DNA from: Runella slithyformis DSM 19594 | Lineage (GTDB): Bacteria > Bacteroidota > Bacteroidia > Cytophagales > Spirosomataceae | Reading direction: 5' to 3' | DNA length: 64,000 bases | Assembly: GCF_000218895.1 (NCBI RefSeq) | Contig: NC_015703.1 | Location: forward strand, 2,741,001 to 2,805,000 | Part shown: positions 1-8,815 of the stretch, piece after piece | How positions within the stretch are numbered: position 1 is the first letter of the stretch | Layout of the letters: the number at the start of each line of letters is the position of its first letter | Program-made: the position numbers and the translations under genes | The notes under the pieces: generated by a model | Told to the model about the DNA's origin: nothing | Seen by the model: only the letters and a program-made list of their open reading frames with translations | Database searches by the model: none

Positions 1-420
1 GTACACCGCTCTATTTTTGATAATAATTCGCTCGGACGCACCCGCCTGCTCGGCTATGTGCTTTCTGAGAAACTGACGTACCTGCCTGAGTACCGTACCG
101 TGTACATGACCATTTCAATGGATGAGCTTAAACGGTTTAATTCAGAGATCGGCGATACGGACGGAATCGTCAATTTTGGCCTTTCACTCGAAAATGTGGT
201 GATGTCGGTACTGCTCATTGAGCGACGGGACGAGATAAAGCTGTCGTTTCGGTCAGTGCAGGATTTTTCGGTGCGAGACCTTGCCAATAAGTACTTTTCC
301 GGCGGAGGCCACAAAAATGCGTCGGGCGGGCGTACGGGCACAACATTGGCCGAAACGGTAAATTTGCTTTTATCCGTACTTCCCGAATACCAAACCCAGC
401 TTTTAAACGTTGAGAAATAG
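1..420 (+). CDS. nrnA: DHH-family phosphoesterase (NrnA-type nanoRNase/pAp phosphatase), 3' part only
   Basis: The reading frame is open from base 1, so the 5' part lies outside the window; only about 139 C-terminal residues are visible. They match the DHHA1 substrate-binding domain of NrnA-type enzymes, with the glycine-rich signature FSGGGHKNASGG near the end. Family members hydrolyse 2-5 nt RNAs and 3'-phosphoadenosine 5'-phosphate in the cytoplasm. The catalytic DHH domain should be just upstream and cannot be checked here. It is followed after about 95 bp by an FKBP lipoprotein gene on the same strand. An unrelated DHHA1 protein is possible but less likely given the GGGH context. Confidence 0.85.
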   Translation, partial: VHRSIFDNNSLGRTRLLGYVLSEKLTYLPEYRTVYMTISMDELKRFNSEIGDTDGIVNFGLSLENVVMSVLLIERRDEIKLSFRSVQDFSVRDLANKYFSGGGHKNASGGRTGTTLAETVNLLLSVLPEYQTQLLNVEK

Positions 421-516
421 TTTGTCAGTCAATACTTTATCAGAATAACTCATTAAAAAGTAATCAATCAATCACAAATAACGGATAACAATTAACTGTG
501 CAAGAGCACTCATTTC

Positions 517-1398
517 ATGAAATTTAAATCAATACTTTCTTTTTTTGCAGCGGGAGCCCTGCTTGCTGCGTGTAACAATCGCGTCAGTGTAAGCGACACA
601 GGCTTGAAATACCAGATTCATGACCAGAAAGGCGAAGGTCGCAAACCCAAAATCGGTGATATCCTGACCGTACAACTGGTTCTGAAAAACAGTCGTGATT
701 CGGTTTTGCGAGATACTTACAAAGAAGGTCGTCCGCTTCAGGTGATGCTCCAAACCCCTCCTTTTAAAGGTTCTTTTGAAGAAGGGCTGGCGATGTTGGC
801 CAAAGGCGACAGTGCCTCCTTTTTCGTAAGTGCAGATTCGCTTTTTACGCGTATGATGCAGCCCCTGCCCGCAGGTATTACCAAAGGAACCGACATTCAG
901 TTTACGGTCAAAGTACTTGAAGTTCAAAATGAGCAGGAATTCCAAAAAGGACAGGCTGCCGCGCGTGAAGGACAGGTAAAAGTGGATGCTAAGATCATTG
1001 ATGCTTACGTGGCCAAAAATTCGCTGAAAACGATTGAAACGCCGTCAGGGTTAAATTACGTAATCGTAAAAGAAGGAGAGGGAGTGAAGCCCGTAGCCGG
1101 CAATATGGTATCGGTGCATTACGTTGGTAAGCTGCTGGATGGCAAAGAATTTGACAGTTCATATAAAAATCCGCAAAGCGGCGGCAAGCCGGTCGATTTC
1201 CCGATTGGTCAGGGAATGGTGATTCCCGGTTGGGAAGAAGGCATTATGAATATGCGAAAAGGCGGTAAGAGTACGTTTATTATACCATCAAGTTTAGCCT
1301 ACGGCGAAGCCGGCTCGCCGGGTACTATTCCGCCAAATTCGGTATTGGTATTTGACGTAGAGCTTGTGGATGTAAAAAATGCGCCGAAACAGCAATAG
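517..1398 (+). CDS. FKBP-type peptidyl-prolyl isomerase lipoprotein, paralogue 1
   Basis: 293 residues. The N-terminus is a lipoprotein signal with lipobox LLAAC (acylated Cys19), so the mature protein should be membrane-anchored outside the cytoplasm. A degenerate FKBP-like half (about 25-140) is followed by a well-conserved FKBP domain (about 180-288) containing SVHYVGKLLDGKEFDSS and IPPNSVLVFDVELVD. The predicted role is proline cis-trans isomerisation or chaperoning of envelope proteins. The ATG lies 8 bp after a TGTG-CAAGAGCACTC leader motif that recurs before the third FKBP gene at 29847. A second FKBP lipoprotein follows after 116 bp, so the two probably form an operon. Confidence 0.9.
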   Translation: MKFKSILSFFAAGALLAACNNRVSVSDTGLKYQIHDQKGEGRKPKIGDILTVQLVLKNSRDSVLRDTYKEGRPLQVMLQTPPFKGSFEEGLAMLAKGDSASFFVSADSLFTRMMQPLPAGITKGTDIQFTVKVLEVQNEQEFQKGQAAAREGQVKVDAKIIDAYVAKNSLKTIETPSGLNYVIVKEGEGVKPVAGNMVSVHYVGKLLDGKEFDSSYKNPQSGGKPVDFPIGQGMVIPGWEEGIMNMRKGGKSTFIIPSSLAYGEAGSPGTIPPNSVLVFDVELVDVKNAPKQQ

Positions 1399-1514
1399 CA
1401 GTTATGGGTGAATAGTGATCAGTGAATCGTTTTTTGAACGGTACAAACCACAAACCACCGATTACTGCTCATTATTCACCTAATTACTTACTTACAAATT
1501 ATTTAATAAACAGA

Positions 1515-2450
1515 ATGAGGGGAACGTTAATTTTAGGGTTAGTTGTAAGCTTGGCTGTGACGATTGTAGCTTGCGAACAAACCGAAGAAGCCTTTCAAGA
1601 CCGTAAAACGCGCGAGAATAAAGCCGAAATACGAAGCTATTTGGCCGCCAATGGGATTCAGGCCGACAGCCTCCGGAGTGGCCTGTATTTTGCAGTTAAA
1701 AATACAAACCCCACGGCTCAAAAGCCTCAGATAGGAGATGAGATCACGTTTCGATACGTTGCCAAACGTTTTGACGGCACCGTCGTAGACAGCAGTCTGG
1801 CGGGAATAAATGATGTCTATATTCGCTCCTTTAGCTCCCGAGATATCACCGATCCTGCGTATGCTATGGCGTATCGTTTTAATCCGGTTCCTTCGTTTGA
1901 AGAACTGCTGTCTGCACCGCAGGAAAAAGTCAGAGAAGGAGATAAAGTGTCCCTTTTTGTGCCGTGGTCGTTGAGAGGGACGGGCGATGTATCGCTTTTG
2001 GCTCCGTTGTACATTCCGATACGCTACGATCTGGACATACTGAAAGTACGCACCGAAGACGAGCAAATTGAAGACTTTATTGCGCTGAATAAAATTGTGG
2101 GACTGGAGAAAAACCCAAACAACGGACTTCGTTTTGTAAAGACTAAGGTCTATCCCGATTCCGCCCTGATTCCTGTTAATACCACAGTAAGCGTAACTTA
2201 TACGGGCAAATTGATTCGGAATGGAAGAAAATTTGATTCCGGTACCATTGATGTTAACGTGGTGGATCCTACAGGAACTGCTTCCGGCGGTGTAGTGAAA
2301 GGATTTAATGATGGTATTGCTAAAATGCGGTACGGCGAAAAAGCTATCGTGATTTTTCCTTCTGTGCTCGGATACGGACTGCAGGGAAGCAACCCTAAAA
2401 TACCGGCGTATTCACCGCTAATATTTGAAGTAGAAGCCAAACGAAAATAA
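1515..2450 (+). CDS. FKBP-type peptidyl-prolyl isomerase lipoprotein, paralogue 2
   Basis: The ATG at 1515 is chosen because it opens directly into a signal peptide with lipobox IVAC (Cys20); an upstream in-frame ATG at 1422 would bury the signal behind about 30 hydrophilic residues. 311 residues with two tandem FKBP-like regions. The first (about 55-180) is degenerate. The second (about 200-310) keeps the VSVTYTGKLIRNGRKFDSG core and the VLGYGLQG loop. It is the closest in-window relative of the lipoproteins at 517 and 29847 in layout: lipobox, degenerate repeat, FKBP domain. A strong intrinsic terminator follows 13 bp after the stop. The isomerase role is inferred from family; substrate unknown. 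Confidence 0.87.
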   Translation: MRGTLILGLVVSLAVTIVACEQTEEAFQDRKTRENKAEIRSYLAANGIQADSLRSGLYFAVKNTNPTAQKPQIGDEITFRYVAKRFDGTVVDSSLAGINDVYIRSFSSRDITDPAYAMAYRFNPVPSFEELLSAPQEKVREGDKVSLFVPWSLRGTGDVSLLAPLYIPIRYDLDILKVRTEDEQIEDFIALNKIVGLEKNPNNGLRFVKTKVYPDSALIPVNTTVSVTYTGKLIRNGRKFDSGTIDVNVVDPTGTASGGVVKGFNDGIAKMRYGEKAIVIFPSVLGYGLQGSNPKIPAYSPLIFEVEAKRK

Positions 2451-2463
2451 TTGCAAACTACTT

Positions 2464-2489
2464 AAAGCGGCATTGAAGCCGCTTTTTTT
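2464..2489 (+). terminator. Intrinsic terminator after the FKBP pair
   Basis: Inverted arms AAAGCGGC and GCCGCTTT around an ATTGAA loop, followed by a run of T. It ends the two-gene FKBP lipoprotein unit before rdgB. Confidence 0.8.
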
Positions 2490-2503
2490 ATAACTATACG
2501 TCT

Positions 2504-3082
2504 ATGAAACTCTGCTTTGCGACCAATAACCTCCATAAGCTTCAGGAAATCAAAGCAATCTTGGGAGATTCCTTTACATTGAACACGCTGAAAGAAATCG
2601 GTTGTGAGGAAGAACTCCCCGAAACCACAGACACAATCGAAGGAAATTCTCGCCAAAAGGCTGAATATGTATGGGAGCATTTTGGCACAGACTGCTTTGC
2701 CGATGACTCCGGCCTGGAAGTAACGGCACTTAATGGTGCCCCCGGCGTACATTCAGCTTATTACGGGGGCTCGCGGGATTTTCAACAAAACATAGCGCGG
2801 GTGTTGGAAGAACTAGCGCCTCATACCGATCGAAGCGCCCGTTTTAAAACCGTTATTACGCTCGTCATTCAAGGTGAATCCTATCAGTTTGAAGGGATAG
2901 TCACCGGTCAATTATTAAAAGAACAGCGCGGCACGCAGGGATTCGGCTACGACCCCATCTTTCGCCCCGACGGCCACGAACGGACCTTTGCCGAAATGAC
3001 CATTGAAGAAAAGGGAAAGTTGAGCCATCGGGCAAAAGCTTTTGCCACACTGGTCGATTTTCTGCGATCTTACAAGTCGTAA
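2504..3082 (+). CDS. rdgB: RdgB/HAM1 non-canonical purine NTP pyrophosphatase
   Basis: 192 residues, the usual length for the family. It hydrolyses dITP, XTP and related deaminated purine nucleotides to the monophosphates and pyrophosphate, keeping them out of DNA and RNA. The Ham1 signatures are all present in order: N-terminal FATNNLHKLQE (about 5-15), ETTDTIEGNSRQKA (about 40-53), DDSGLEV (about 66-72), GAPGVHSAYY, GFGYDPIF near 146-153, and SHRAKA near the C-terminus. The gene starts 14 bp after a terminator and so probably has its own promoter or read-through expression. The 438 bp downstream hold no intact gene. Confidence 0.96.
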   Translation: MKLCFATNNLHKLQEIKAILGDSFTLNTLKEIGCEEELPETTDTIEGNSRQKAEYVWEHFGTDCFADDSGLEVTALNGAPGVHSAYYGGSRDFQQNIARVLEELAPHTDRSARFKTVITLVIQGESYQFEGIVTGQLLKEQRGTQGFGYDPIFRPDGHERTFAEMTIEEKGKLSHRAKAFATLVDFLRSYKS

Positions 3083-3520
3083 GGAAAAGTACCGGTCGTG
3101 TCTCATGACTCTCCTATTGATCAATCTACTCAAGACAATCCGTTTTTTCTCTTCAAAAATCGGCTTTTCATAGCTATCAGGAAGGGATTCGTTCAGAATC
3201 GTGACGCTGTAGCTTTTCTTCCAAGGTCTTTATAAGGCCTGTAAGCTCATCTGCCGCTAGATCCAGAGTATTGCTATTGTCGTTAAATCCCTGCAATAAT
3301 GCCTCGTAGCGTTGTGAATATTGAAATTAAGGCAAAAGTCCAAAGCATGGATATTTAAAATGCCTGATTTTTATAAGGACAACAAAAGAAAAAGTTGCTA
3401 CTAAATGTACGGAGTCCATTGAAAAAAAGCAATGCTCTGCTATTCGTTGTGTCTTTTTAGTATTTTTACTTTTCCTAAAGTTTACATTCAACAGCGTTCA
3501 ACGCTTTTTTTACTTCCCTC
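3083..3520. other. Gene-poor stretch with a possible decayed minus-strand fragment
   Basis: No complete gene is visible. On the minus strand about 50 codons are open from 3333 down to a TGA near 3188, reading as a helical, Glu/Leu/Lys-rich segment (ELTGLIKTLEEKLQRHD) without a start codon or recognisable family. It could be the tail of a decayed gene or chance. The last 100 bp are AT-rich and would carry the promoter of the peptidase at 3521. Confidence 0.35.
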
Positions 3521-4987
3521 ATGCAGTATCGCCTCTATTCTGACCACCCCGAAAGCCGTTATATTGAAGTAGAGTGCAGTATGAAAATTACCCCTGCGGA
3601 ATTGCTTGAGATCCAATTGCCTGCGTGGCGTCCGGGACGGTATGAATTGCAGAATTTTGCAAAAAATATCCAACAATTCGGTGTTTTTGACACCGAAGGA
3701 AATGCGCTTTCTTTTCGTAAAATCACCAAAGACCGTTGGTTGGTCCAAACCCGTGAAGTCTCCGATATTATAGTTCGGTATAATTACTACAGTAATGTCT
3801 TAAATGCCGGCAGCAGCTATGTAAGCGACGAATTTTGGTACGTCAATCCTGTCAATCTTTGTGTGTATACGGATGAAAATTTGGATAAACCCTGTACGCT
3901 GGAGTTAGTGATTCCGGATGATTATTTGATTGCCTGCGGTTTGCCGCAGCAGCCTCAACCCGGAGCAACCGGCAGCAAGATATTGATGGCTAAGGATTAC
4001 TACGAATTGGTGGACAGTCCGCTGATTGCCTCGGCCACGATCCAATGCCGGACCTATCAGGTCGATACGACCATATTTCATGTGTGGATGCAGGGAAATA
4101 TTAAACCCGACTGGCAGCGGATTCTTGCCGATTTTCAGAAATTTACCGCTGCTCAGGTCAAAACAATGGGGGGATTTCCCGAATCGAAATACCATTTTTT
4201 AAACCTCATTCTACCCACTCCCTATTACCACGGCGTAGAGCATCGTCACTCAACAATGATCGTCTTGGGGCCTGACGATGAAGGAGAGGGCTTGTATACT
4301 GACCTACTGGGTGTGAGCTCCCATGAGTTGTATCACGCCTGGAACATCATTCGTATCCGTCCCAAAGAACTGTTGCCCTACGATTTTACGAAAGAAAACT
4401 ACTTCAGTACCTGTTTTGTTGCCGAAGGCGTGACCACGTACTACGGCGATTTATATTTGCGACGCTCGGGTGTATTTGATGATACTGCGTATTTTCGGGA
4501 ACTTCAGGTCTATATGAAGCGACATTTTGAAAATAACCGAGATGCGCAGCAGTCATTGACGGAATCGTCGTGGGATTTGTGGTTGGATGGGTACGAAAAA
4601 GGAATACCCCGACGAAAAGTGTCGGTATATCATAAAGGAGCGTTGGCGGCGTTAGTATTGGATATAACCATTCGCAGAAATCACGAACATAAAAAATCTC
4701 TGGATGATGTAATGCGGTTGATGTGGCAGCGTTTTGGCATACCATTTGTAGGGTATTCATTTGAAGACTATCAGGCCGTAGTGGAAGAGGTAGCCGGAGA
4801 GCCGCTTGAATGGTATTGGAAAGACTGTATTTTAAGTAATACTCCGCTGGAAAATCACCTGAATCACGCACTTTCGTGGGTAGGTCTTCAAATGGTTACG
4901 TTCAGCGATGGAACGGTGCATTTGCAGGAATTAGAGAATGAACGGGCGGTTTTGCAGCGAAATAAATGGCTGAACGATGATTGTTAG
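3521..4987 (+). CDS. M61-family (glycyl aminopeptidase-like) metallopeptidase
   Basis: 488 residues. The gluzincin motif HELYH is at 268-272 and the third zinc ligand is expected to be Glu302 in AEGVTTYYGDL, as in family M61. The N-terminal half (about 1-170) has the beta-rich M61 fold, including ELLEIQLPAWRPGRYEL. Many M61 proteins run to about 600 residues with a C-terminal PDZ domain; this one stops about 100 residues short, so the PDZ seems absent. There is no signal peptide, suggesting a cytoplasmic enzyme. The stop at 4987 is followed by AT-rich sequence before the DivIVA-domain gene. The substrate cannot be inferred. Confidence 0.9.
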   Translation: MQYRLYSDHPESRYIEVECSMKITPAELLEIQLPAWRPGRYELQNFAKNIQQFGVFDTEGNALSFRKITKDRWLVQTREVSDIIVRYNYYSNVLNAGSSYVSDEFWYVNPVNLCVYTDENLDKPCTLELVIPDDYLIACGLPQQPQPGATGSKILMAKDYYELVDSPLIASATIQCRTYQVDTTIFHVWMQGNIKPDWQRILADFQKFTAAQVKTMGGFPESKYHFLNLILPTPYYHGVEHRHSTMIVLGPDDEGEGLYTDLLGVSSHELYHAWNIIRIRPKELLPYDFTKENYFSTCFVAEGVTTYYGDLYLRRSGVFDDTAYFRELQVYMKRHFENNRDAQQSLTESSWDLWLDGYEKGIPRRKVSVYHKGALAALVLDITIRRNHEHKKSLDDVMRLMWQRFGIPFVGYSFEDYQAVVEEVAGEPLEWYWKDCILSNTPLENHLNHALSWVGLQMVTFSDGTVHLQELENERAVLQRNKWLNDDC

Positions 4988-5061
4988 CCAAAAAAGTAAT
5001 ATATTATTTTGTTTTTTTTAAATTTATCACCTACTTAAAGGATACATAATCAAGCACAAAA

Positions 5062-5904
5062 ATGAAAATAACGCCGATTGAAATTCGCCAGCATACTTTT
5101 CAAAGGGTTTTACGTGGATATGATGTAGAGGAAGTGGGCGCTTTTTTGTCGTCTCTTTCCAATGAATGGGAGCGCGTATTGAACGAGAATAAGATGCTCA
5201 AAATGCAATTGGAGATTGCGGAGAAGGATCTAAATAAGCTCCGTGAAGTCGAATTGACAATGTTCCGAATGCTCAAAACGGCGGAAGATACCAGTGCTCA
5301 AATGACCGAACAGGCCAAAGTAGCGGCTGAGCAATACATTGAAGATGCGCGCCAAAAAGGAGAAGATTTGGTTAATGACGCGCGCAAAAAAGCCAATATG
5401 TTGGTTGTAGACGCTGAAAATCAATCAAAATACGTGCGGGAAGAAATCCTTGGGGAATTTAAAAACCATGAGCGCGATTTCAAAGCCATGGAAAAATACC
5501 GCGACAATTTGATTGTCCAGCTAAAAACCCTGGCTAATAATACCGTTGACAGCATTGAGCGCTTTGAAAAGAAATTTTCGCAGGTGACCGTTCAGGAAAA
5601 ATTCAATGATTTGCGTATACAAGTGACCGATTCGCTGAAAATAGGAGAAGATGTGCAGAAGGTACGCTTGGAATCAGAGAAGGCCGTAGAAGAAGTAATT
5701 GCCGGTGAAGCACCCGAAGAGTCCGTGGCGGCAATAGAGGGGGATGCAACGGCTAAAACCCCCGAAGATACCGCCGCTATCACCGAAGCAGAAGTTGCGG
5801 AAGAAACCGTCGAAGAATCGAAAGAGGAACCGACAGAACAAGAAGGAAAACCTGATAACGATAAAAAAATACAGGAAGAAGGGTCCTTTTTTGACCAAAT
5901 CTAA
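5062..5904 (+). CDS. DivIVA-domain coiled-coil protein
   Basis: 280 residues. The N-terminal 60 residues match the DivIVA membrane-binding head: ITPIEIRQHTF, then FQRVLRGYDVEEVGAFL. A long coiled coil (about 35-190) and an acidic, low-complexity tail rich in Glu/Ala/Thr (about 205-270) follow. In other bacteria DivIVA-type proteins bind curved membrane at poles or septa and recruit partners for division or cell-wall growth; the Bacteroidota members are poorly studied, so the role here is inferred. folB follows in the same reading frame 24 bp after the stop, suggesting co-transcription. Confidence 0.88.
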   Translation: MKITPIEIRQHTFQRVLRGYDVEEVGAFLSSLSNEWERVLNENKMLKMQLEIAEKDLNKLREVELTMFRMLKTAEDTSAQMTEQAKVAAEQYIEDARQKGEDLVNDARKKANMLVVDAENQSKYVREEILGEFKNHERDFKAMEKYRDNLIVQLKTLANNTVDSIERFEKKFSQVTVQEKFNDLRIQVTDSLKIGEDVQKVRLESEKAVEEVIAGEAPEESVAAIEGDATAKTPEDTAAITEAEVAEETVEESKEEPTEQEGKPDNDKKIQEEGSFFDQI

Positions 5905-5928
5905 TTACTTAACCATTATCTCCACCTC

Positions 5929-6279
5929 TTGGGCACAGTTTCACTTGAAGGAATCGAGTTCTTCGCGTACCACGGTACATCTGAAGAAGAGCAAAAAATA
6001 GGCAATAAATTTTCGATAGACGTCACTATCACGACCGATTTTACAGAAGCTGCCCGGCATGACCGACTGAAAGGAACGGTTAACTATGAGGTAGTATATC
6101 GGGTGGTGGCGAAGGTAATGCAAAAATCCAGCCGCCTTTTGGAGCATATCGCCTATAACATCATCGAAGAAATACGAAGTGCGTACCCGCAGGTAGATAC
6201 GATCGAAGTAAGCGTATCGAAATTTAATCCTCCCGTGGGCGGAGTTTGCGCCAGGTCAAGGATTACAATGAAAGGGTAG
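5929..6279 (+). CDS. folB: Dihydroneopterin aldolase
   Basis: 116 residues, normal for FolB, which converts 7,8-dihydroneopterin to 6-hydroxymethyl-dihydropterin in folate synthesis. Family signatures seen: VSLEGIEFFAYHGTSEEEQ at the N-terminus, VNYEVVYRVV near 48-57, LLEHIAYNIIEEI, and a C-terminal VSVSKFNPPVGGV carrying the conserved catalytic-region Lys. TTG at 5929 is the only plausible start: the frame is continuous back to the DivIVA stop at 5904 and holds no ATG or GTG in the 24 bp between. It probably shares a transcript with the DivIVA-domain gene. Confidence 0.9.
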   Translation: MGTVSLEGIEFFAYHGTSEEEQKIGNKFSIDVTITTDFTEAARHDRLKGTVNYEVVYRVVAKVMQKSSRLLEHIAYNIIEEIRSAYPQVDTIEVSVSKFNPPVGGVCARSRITMKG

Positions 6280-6370
6280 GCCGTGCGGCAGGCAAAAACC
6301 TGCCTTGACGAGAGCCGCAATCTCGTTTTTGAGCGGGCAAAATTACGATCTCGAAAATCCTGTTTTGGCA

Positions 6371-6427
6371 ATAATTACAGAAAAGGGTTGTCTCAGACTT
6401 TTTGAGACAACCCTTTTCTGTAATTAT
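6371..6427. terminator. Long perfect palindrome, bidirectional terminator
   Basis: Arms of 25 bp (6371-6395 and 6403-6427) pair perfectly around a short loop. The arms run from AT-rich outer ends through AAAAGGGTTGTCTCA. It lies between the convergent folB and Gfo/Idh/MocA genes and ends 10 bp before the latter's stop, so it can end transcription from both sides. Confidence 0.85.
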
Positions 6428-6437
6428 TCGTTTTTTA

Positions 6438-7904
6438 TTAAACCAATTTCCAGCCGTCGCGGTATGGACGTGACACAAATTGGTTGGCATCATCGAAGTT
6501 GGTGATTTTCATATCCGTACCGTTCCACAGGAGTTTTTTACGGCCGTAATAATCAAAACCGTTGCCTTGTGCCTTGCGGAGCATGTAGCTGCGGATCGCT
6601 AAGTTACCCATCAACACTGTTTCGGTCAAAGGCCCTGAATAATCAAACGACGACATTAAGCCTTTATGCTTATCGCTGCCGAACCCTGCCTTGCAGGCCT
6701 CCGTCCAGTGGATTTGATGGCCATATTCCGGCAGATTGACGGGTGCTGCGTATTTGCTGTCTTTGGCCATGACGATTTTATCCCCGTTTTTCATGTAGAT
6801 TTTAGGGTTATTGCCGTACATATCGCAGGCAATGATTCCTTTTGTACCTATCATAAGCACGCCGTTTGCCCCGTTGCCATCGGTACTGAGCGGCTCACTT
6901 GCCGGAATCCAATCGGGGTGGAAAGGCCGTAAACCGCCGTCCATCCAGACCATCTTCATCTCGGTTTTATTCTTCGCAGTAGCCGGGAATTTGATCTCAA
7001 CCGACGACGACGGCGGACATCCTTCCGGAATCCACTCAGGCTGCCAATCTTTGATAAAGACTGCTCCTACGCTGCATTCTACTTCAGTTGGATAGTTAAG
7101 TCCCAACACACGGAAAGGAGTGTCAATCGTATGGCAACCGATGTCACCCAGCGCTCCTGTTCCAAAATTCCACCAGCCGCGCCATTTGAACGGATGATAG
7201 CCGGGGTGATAATCTACCCACTGAGCCGGACCTACCCACTGTTCCCAGGCAATGCCTTCCGGCATGTCGGGCTTGCCCGAAGGCGTCGGGATTCCCTGTG
7301 GCCACACAGGGCGGTTCGTCCAAATCTGTACTGTGTGTACAGGGCCAACCAAGCCTTTATTAAACCACTCCACCATTTGGAGCTGAGCGGGGTTTGATGC
7401 TCCCTGATTTCCCATTTGCGACACTACCTTGTACTTACGCGCGGCTTCGGTCATCATCCGTGCTTCGTAAATATTATGCGTCAGAGGTTTTTGCACGTAG
7501 ACGTGTTTGCCCAGTTGCATGGCCGCCATGGCAATCACGGCGTGGTTATGGTCAGGTGTTGAGATAGTAACAGCGTCAATATTCTTCCCTTCCTTTTCGA
7601 ACATCACCCGCCAATCTTTGTATTTTGCCGCGTTTGGAAAGCGCTCAATCGATTTGGCGGCTTGTTTGTAGTCCACATCACAAAGCGCCGTTACGTTATT
7701 AACGCCGTTGTTGGACGCATTAAAAATATCACTGGTTCCTTTTCCTCCCGCTCCGATAGCCGCCAAATTTAATTTGTCTGAAGGAGCCGTAAAGCCCTTC
7801 CCTAATACGTGGCGCGGAACGATAAAAAAACTGCCTACGGCCATCGCACTTTTCTGGACAAAGTCCCGGCGCGATACCGTCATGTCTTTTTGTTTGGATT
7901 TCAT
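6438..7904 (-). CDS. Tat-exported Gfo/Idh/MocA-family oxidoreductase
   Basis: 488 residues. The N-terminus has a twin-arginine signal (SRRDFV at 11-16, hydrophobic stretch AMAVGSFFIV), implying folded export with a bound cofactor. A Rossmann NAD(P) site follows (AAIGAGGKGTSD, about 48-59). The usual EKP motif appears as VQKPLTHN, typical of the exported Bacteroidota subgroup. The C-terminal half is the alpha/beta substrate domain (WWNFGTGALGDIGCH, ending in RPYRDGW). Members oxidise or rearrange sugars and related compounds; the substrate is not evident. It is a single gene closed by the palindrome at 6371-6427. Confidence 0.9.
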   Translation of the reverse strand: MKSKQKDMTVSRRDFVQKSAMAVGSFFIVPRHVLGKGFTAPSDKLNLAAIGAGGKGTSDIFNASNNGVNNVTALCDVDYKQAAKSIERFPNAAKYKDWRVMFEKEGKNIDAVTISTPDHNHAVIAMAAMQLGKHVYVQKPLTHNIYEARMMTEAARKYKVVSQMGNQGASNPAQLQMVEWFNKGLVGPVHTVQIWTNRPVWPQGIPTPSGKPDMPEGIAWEQWVGPAQWVDYHPGYHPFKWRGWWNFGTGALGDIGCHTIDTPFRVLGLNYPTEVECSVGAVFIKDWQPEWIPEGCPPSSSVEIKFPATAKNKTEMKMVWMDGGLRPFHPDWIPASEPLSTDGNGANGVLMIGTKGIIACDMYGNNPKIYMKNGDKIVMAKDSKYAAPVNLPEYGHQIHWTEACKAGFGSDKHKGLMSSFDYSGPLTETVLMGNLAIRSYMLRKAQGNGFDYYGRKKLLWNGTDMKITNFDDANQFVSRPYRDGWKLV

Positions 7905-8128
7905 CTTTTGTTAAAGGTTTGATTTAAACTACGAACAGACGAATACAAAAGCAGGCTCTGCGAACTAGCTACCGTTGTATGTATTGGTTTTTTAAAAAAT
8001 ATGAAAAAACAATGCTTATTTTTGACCTTGTGTTAAAAACATCGTCGGAAAAGATATACGTTTGACAAATACCGTTGGACTATTGTTCGGCGTTAAAGAT
8101 TGGTGGAGAAACGTCAAAGCAGGAATAA

Positions 8129-8812
8129 ATGATACGCAAAATAATGATAGCAGGTGTTTTAGCGACATTGGGCGTGACCGGCTATGCCCAAACGAAACTA
8201 AGCCCTTTTGAACGAAAATTCATAGAACGGGGATTGGTGGATGTTCAGAAACTGGACCCCACGCTCAAAGTTGAATTGAAGTATTCTACCACTGACAATT
8301 TCATCAAAGAAGATGTGTACGGCGACTTGGAGCGCGCGTACCTGCAACCCATGGCGGCCGAAAAGCTGGTCAAAGCCAATAAATTTCTGAAACAGGAAAA
8401 ACCCGATTATACACTCTTGGTCTATGACGGGGCCCGCCCGCGAAGTGTAACGAAGATTTTTTGGAAACGGATGAGTCACTTGCCGTACAACCGCCGGGAA
8501 GATTTTGTGGCCGATCCCGCGCGCGGCTCCATCCATAATTTTGGCTGTGCGGTCGACCTGACCATTGCCGATGAAAAAGGTCAACCGCTGGACATGGGTA
8601 CTATTTTTGACTTTTTCGGTGAACTGGCCGAGCCGCGCCGCGAAGCCGCCATGCTGAAAGCGGGTAAATTGACAAAGCAGCAATTGGAAAATCGCAAATT
8701 GCTCCGACGGGTCATGGTCAAAGCAGGCTATACGTCGATTCAGACCGAATGGTGGCACTACAATGCCATGTCGAGAGAAAGAGCCAAGGCAACCTACGGA
8801 TTTATTGAGTAA
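8129..8812 (+). CDS. VanX/DdpX-like M15 D-alanyl-D-alanine dipeptidase, exported
   Basis: 227 residues with a signal peptide (MIRKIMIAGVLATLGVTGYA, cleavage before Q). M15D zinc motifs are present: SIHNFGCAVDLTI supplies His and Asp ligands, and EWWHY supplies the catalytic Glu and third ligand His. VYDGARPRSV matches the conserved Arg-containing loop of VanX. The family cleaves D-Ala-D-Ala; an exported copy beside an outer-membrane barrel gene points to peptidoglycan turnover or recycling rather than vancomycin resistance, and no van ligase or dehydrogenase is nearby. The next gene begins 3 bp after the stop, so the two are translationally close. Confidence 0.88.
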   Translation: MIRKIMIAGVLATLGVTGYAQTKLSPFERKFIERGLVDVQKLDPTLKVELKYSTTDNFIKEDVYGDLERAYLQPMAAEKLVKANKFLKQEKPDYTLLVYDGARPRSVTKIFWKRMSHLPYNRREDFVADPARGSIHNFGCAVDLTIADEKGQPLDMGTIFDFFGELAEPRREAAMLKAGKLTKQQLENRKLLRRVMVKAGYTSIQTEWWHYNAMSRERAKATYGFIE

Positions 8813-8815
8813 ACT

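Noticed and set aside
3188-3333. A small minus-strand protein gene
   Set aside because: No start codon, no ribosome-binding context and no known family; listed only as a possible remnant.
8129-8812. Vancomycin resistance vanX
   Set aside because: The protein has a signal peptide, no VanH or VanA genes adjoin, and such exported dipeptidases are common in peptidoglycan turnover.
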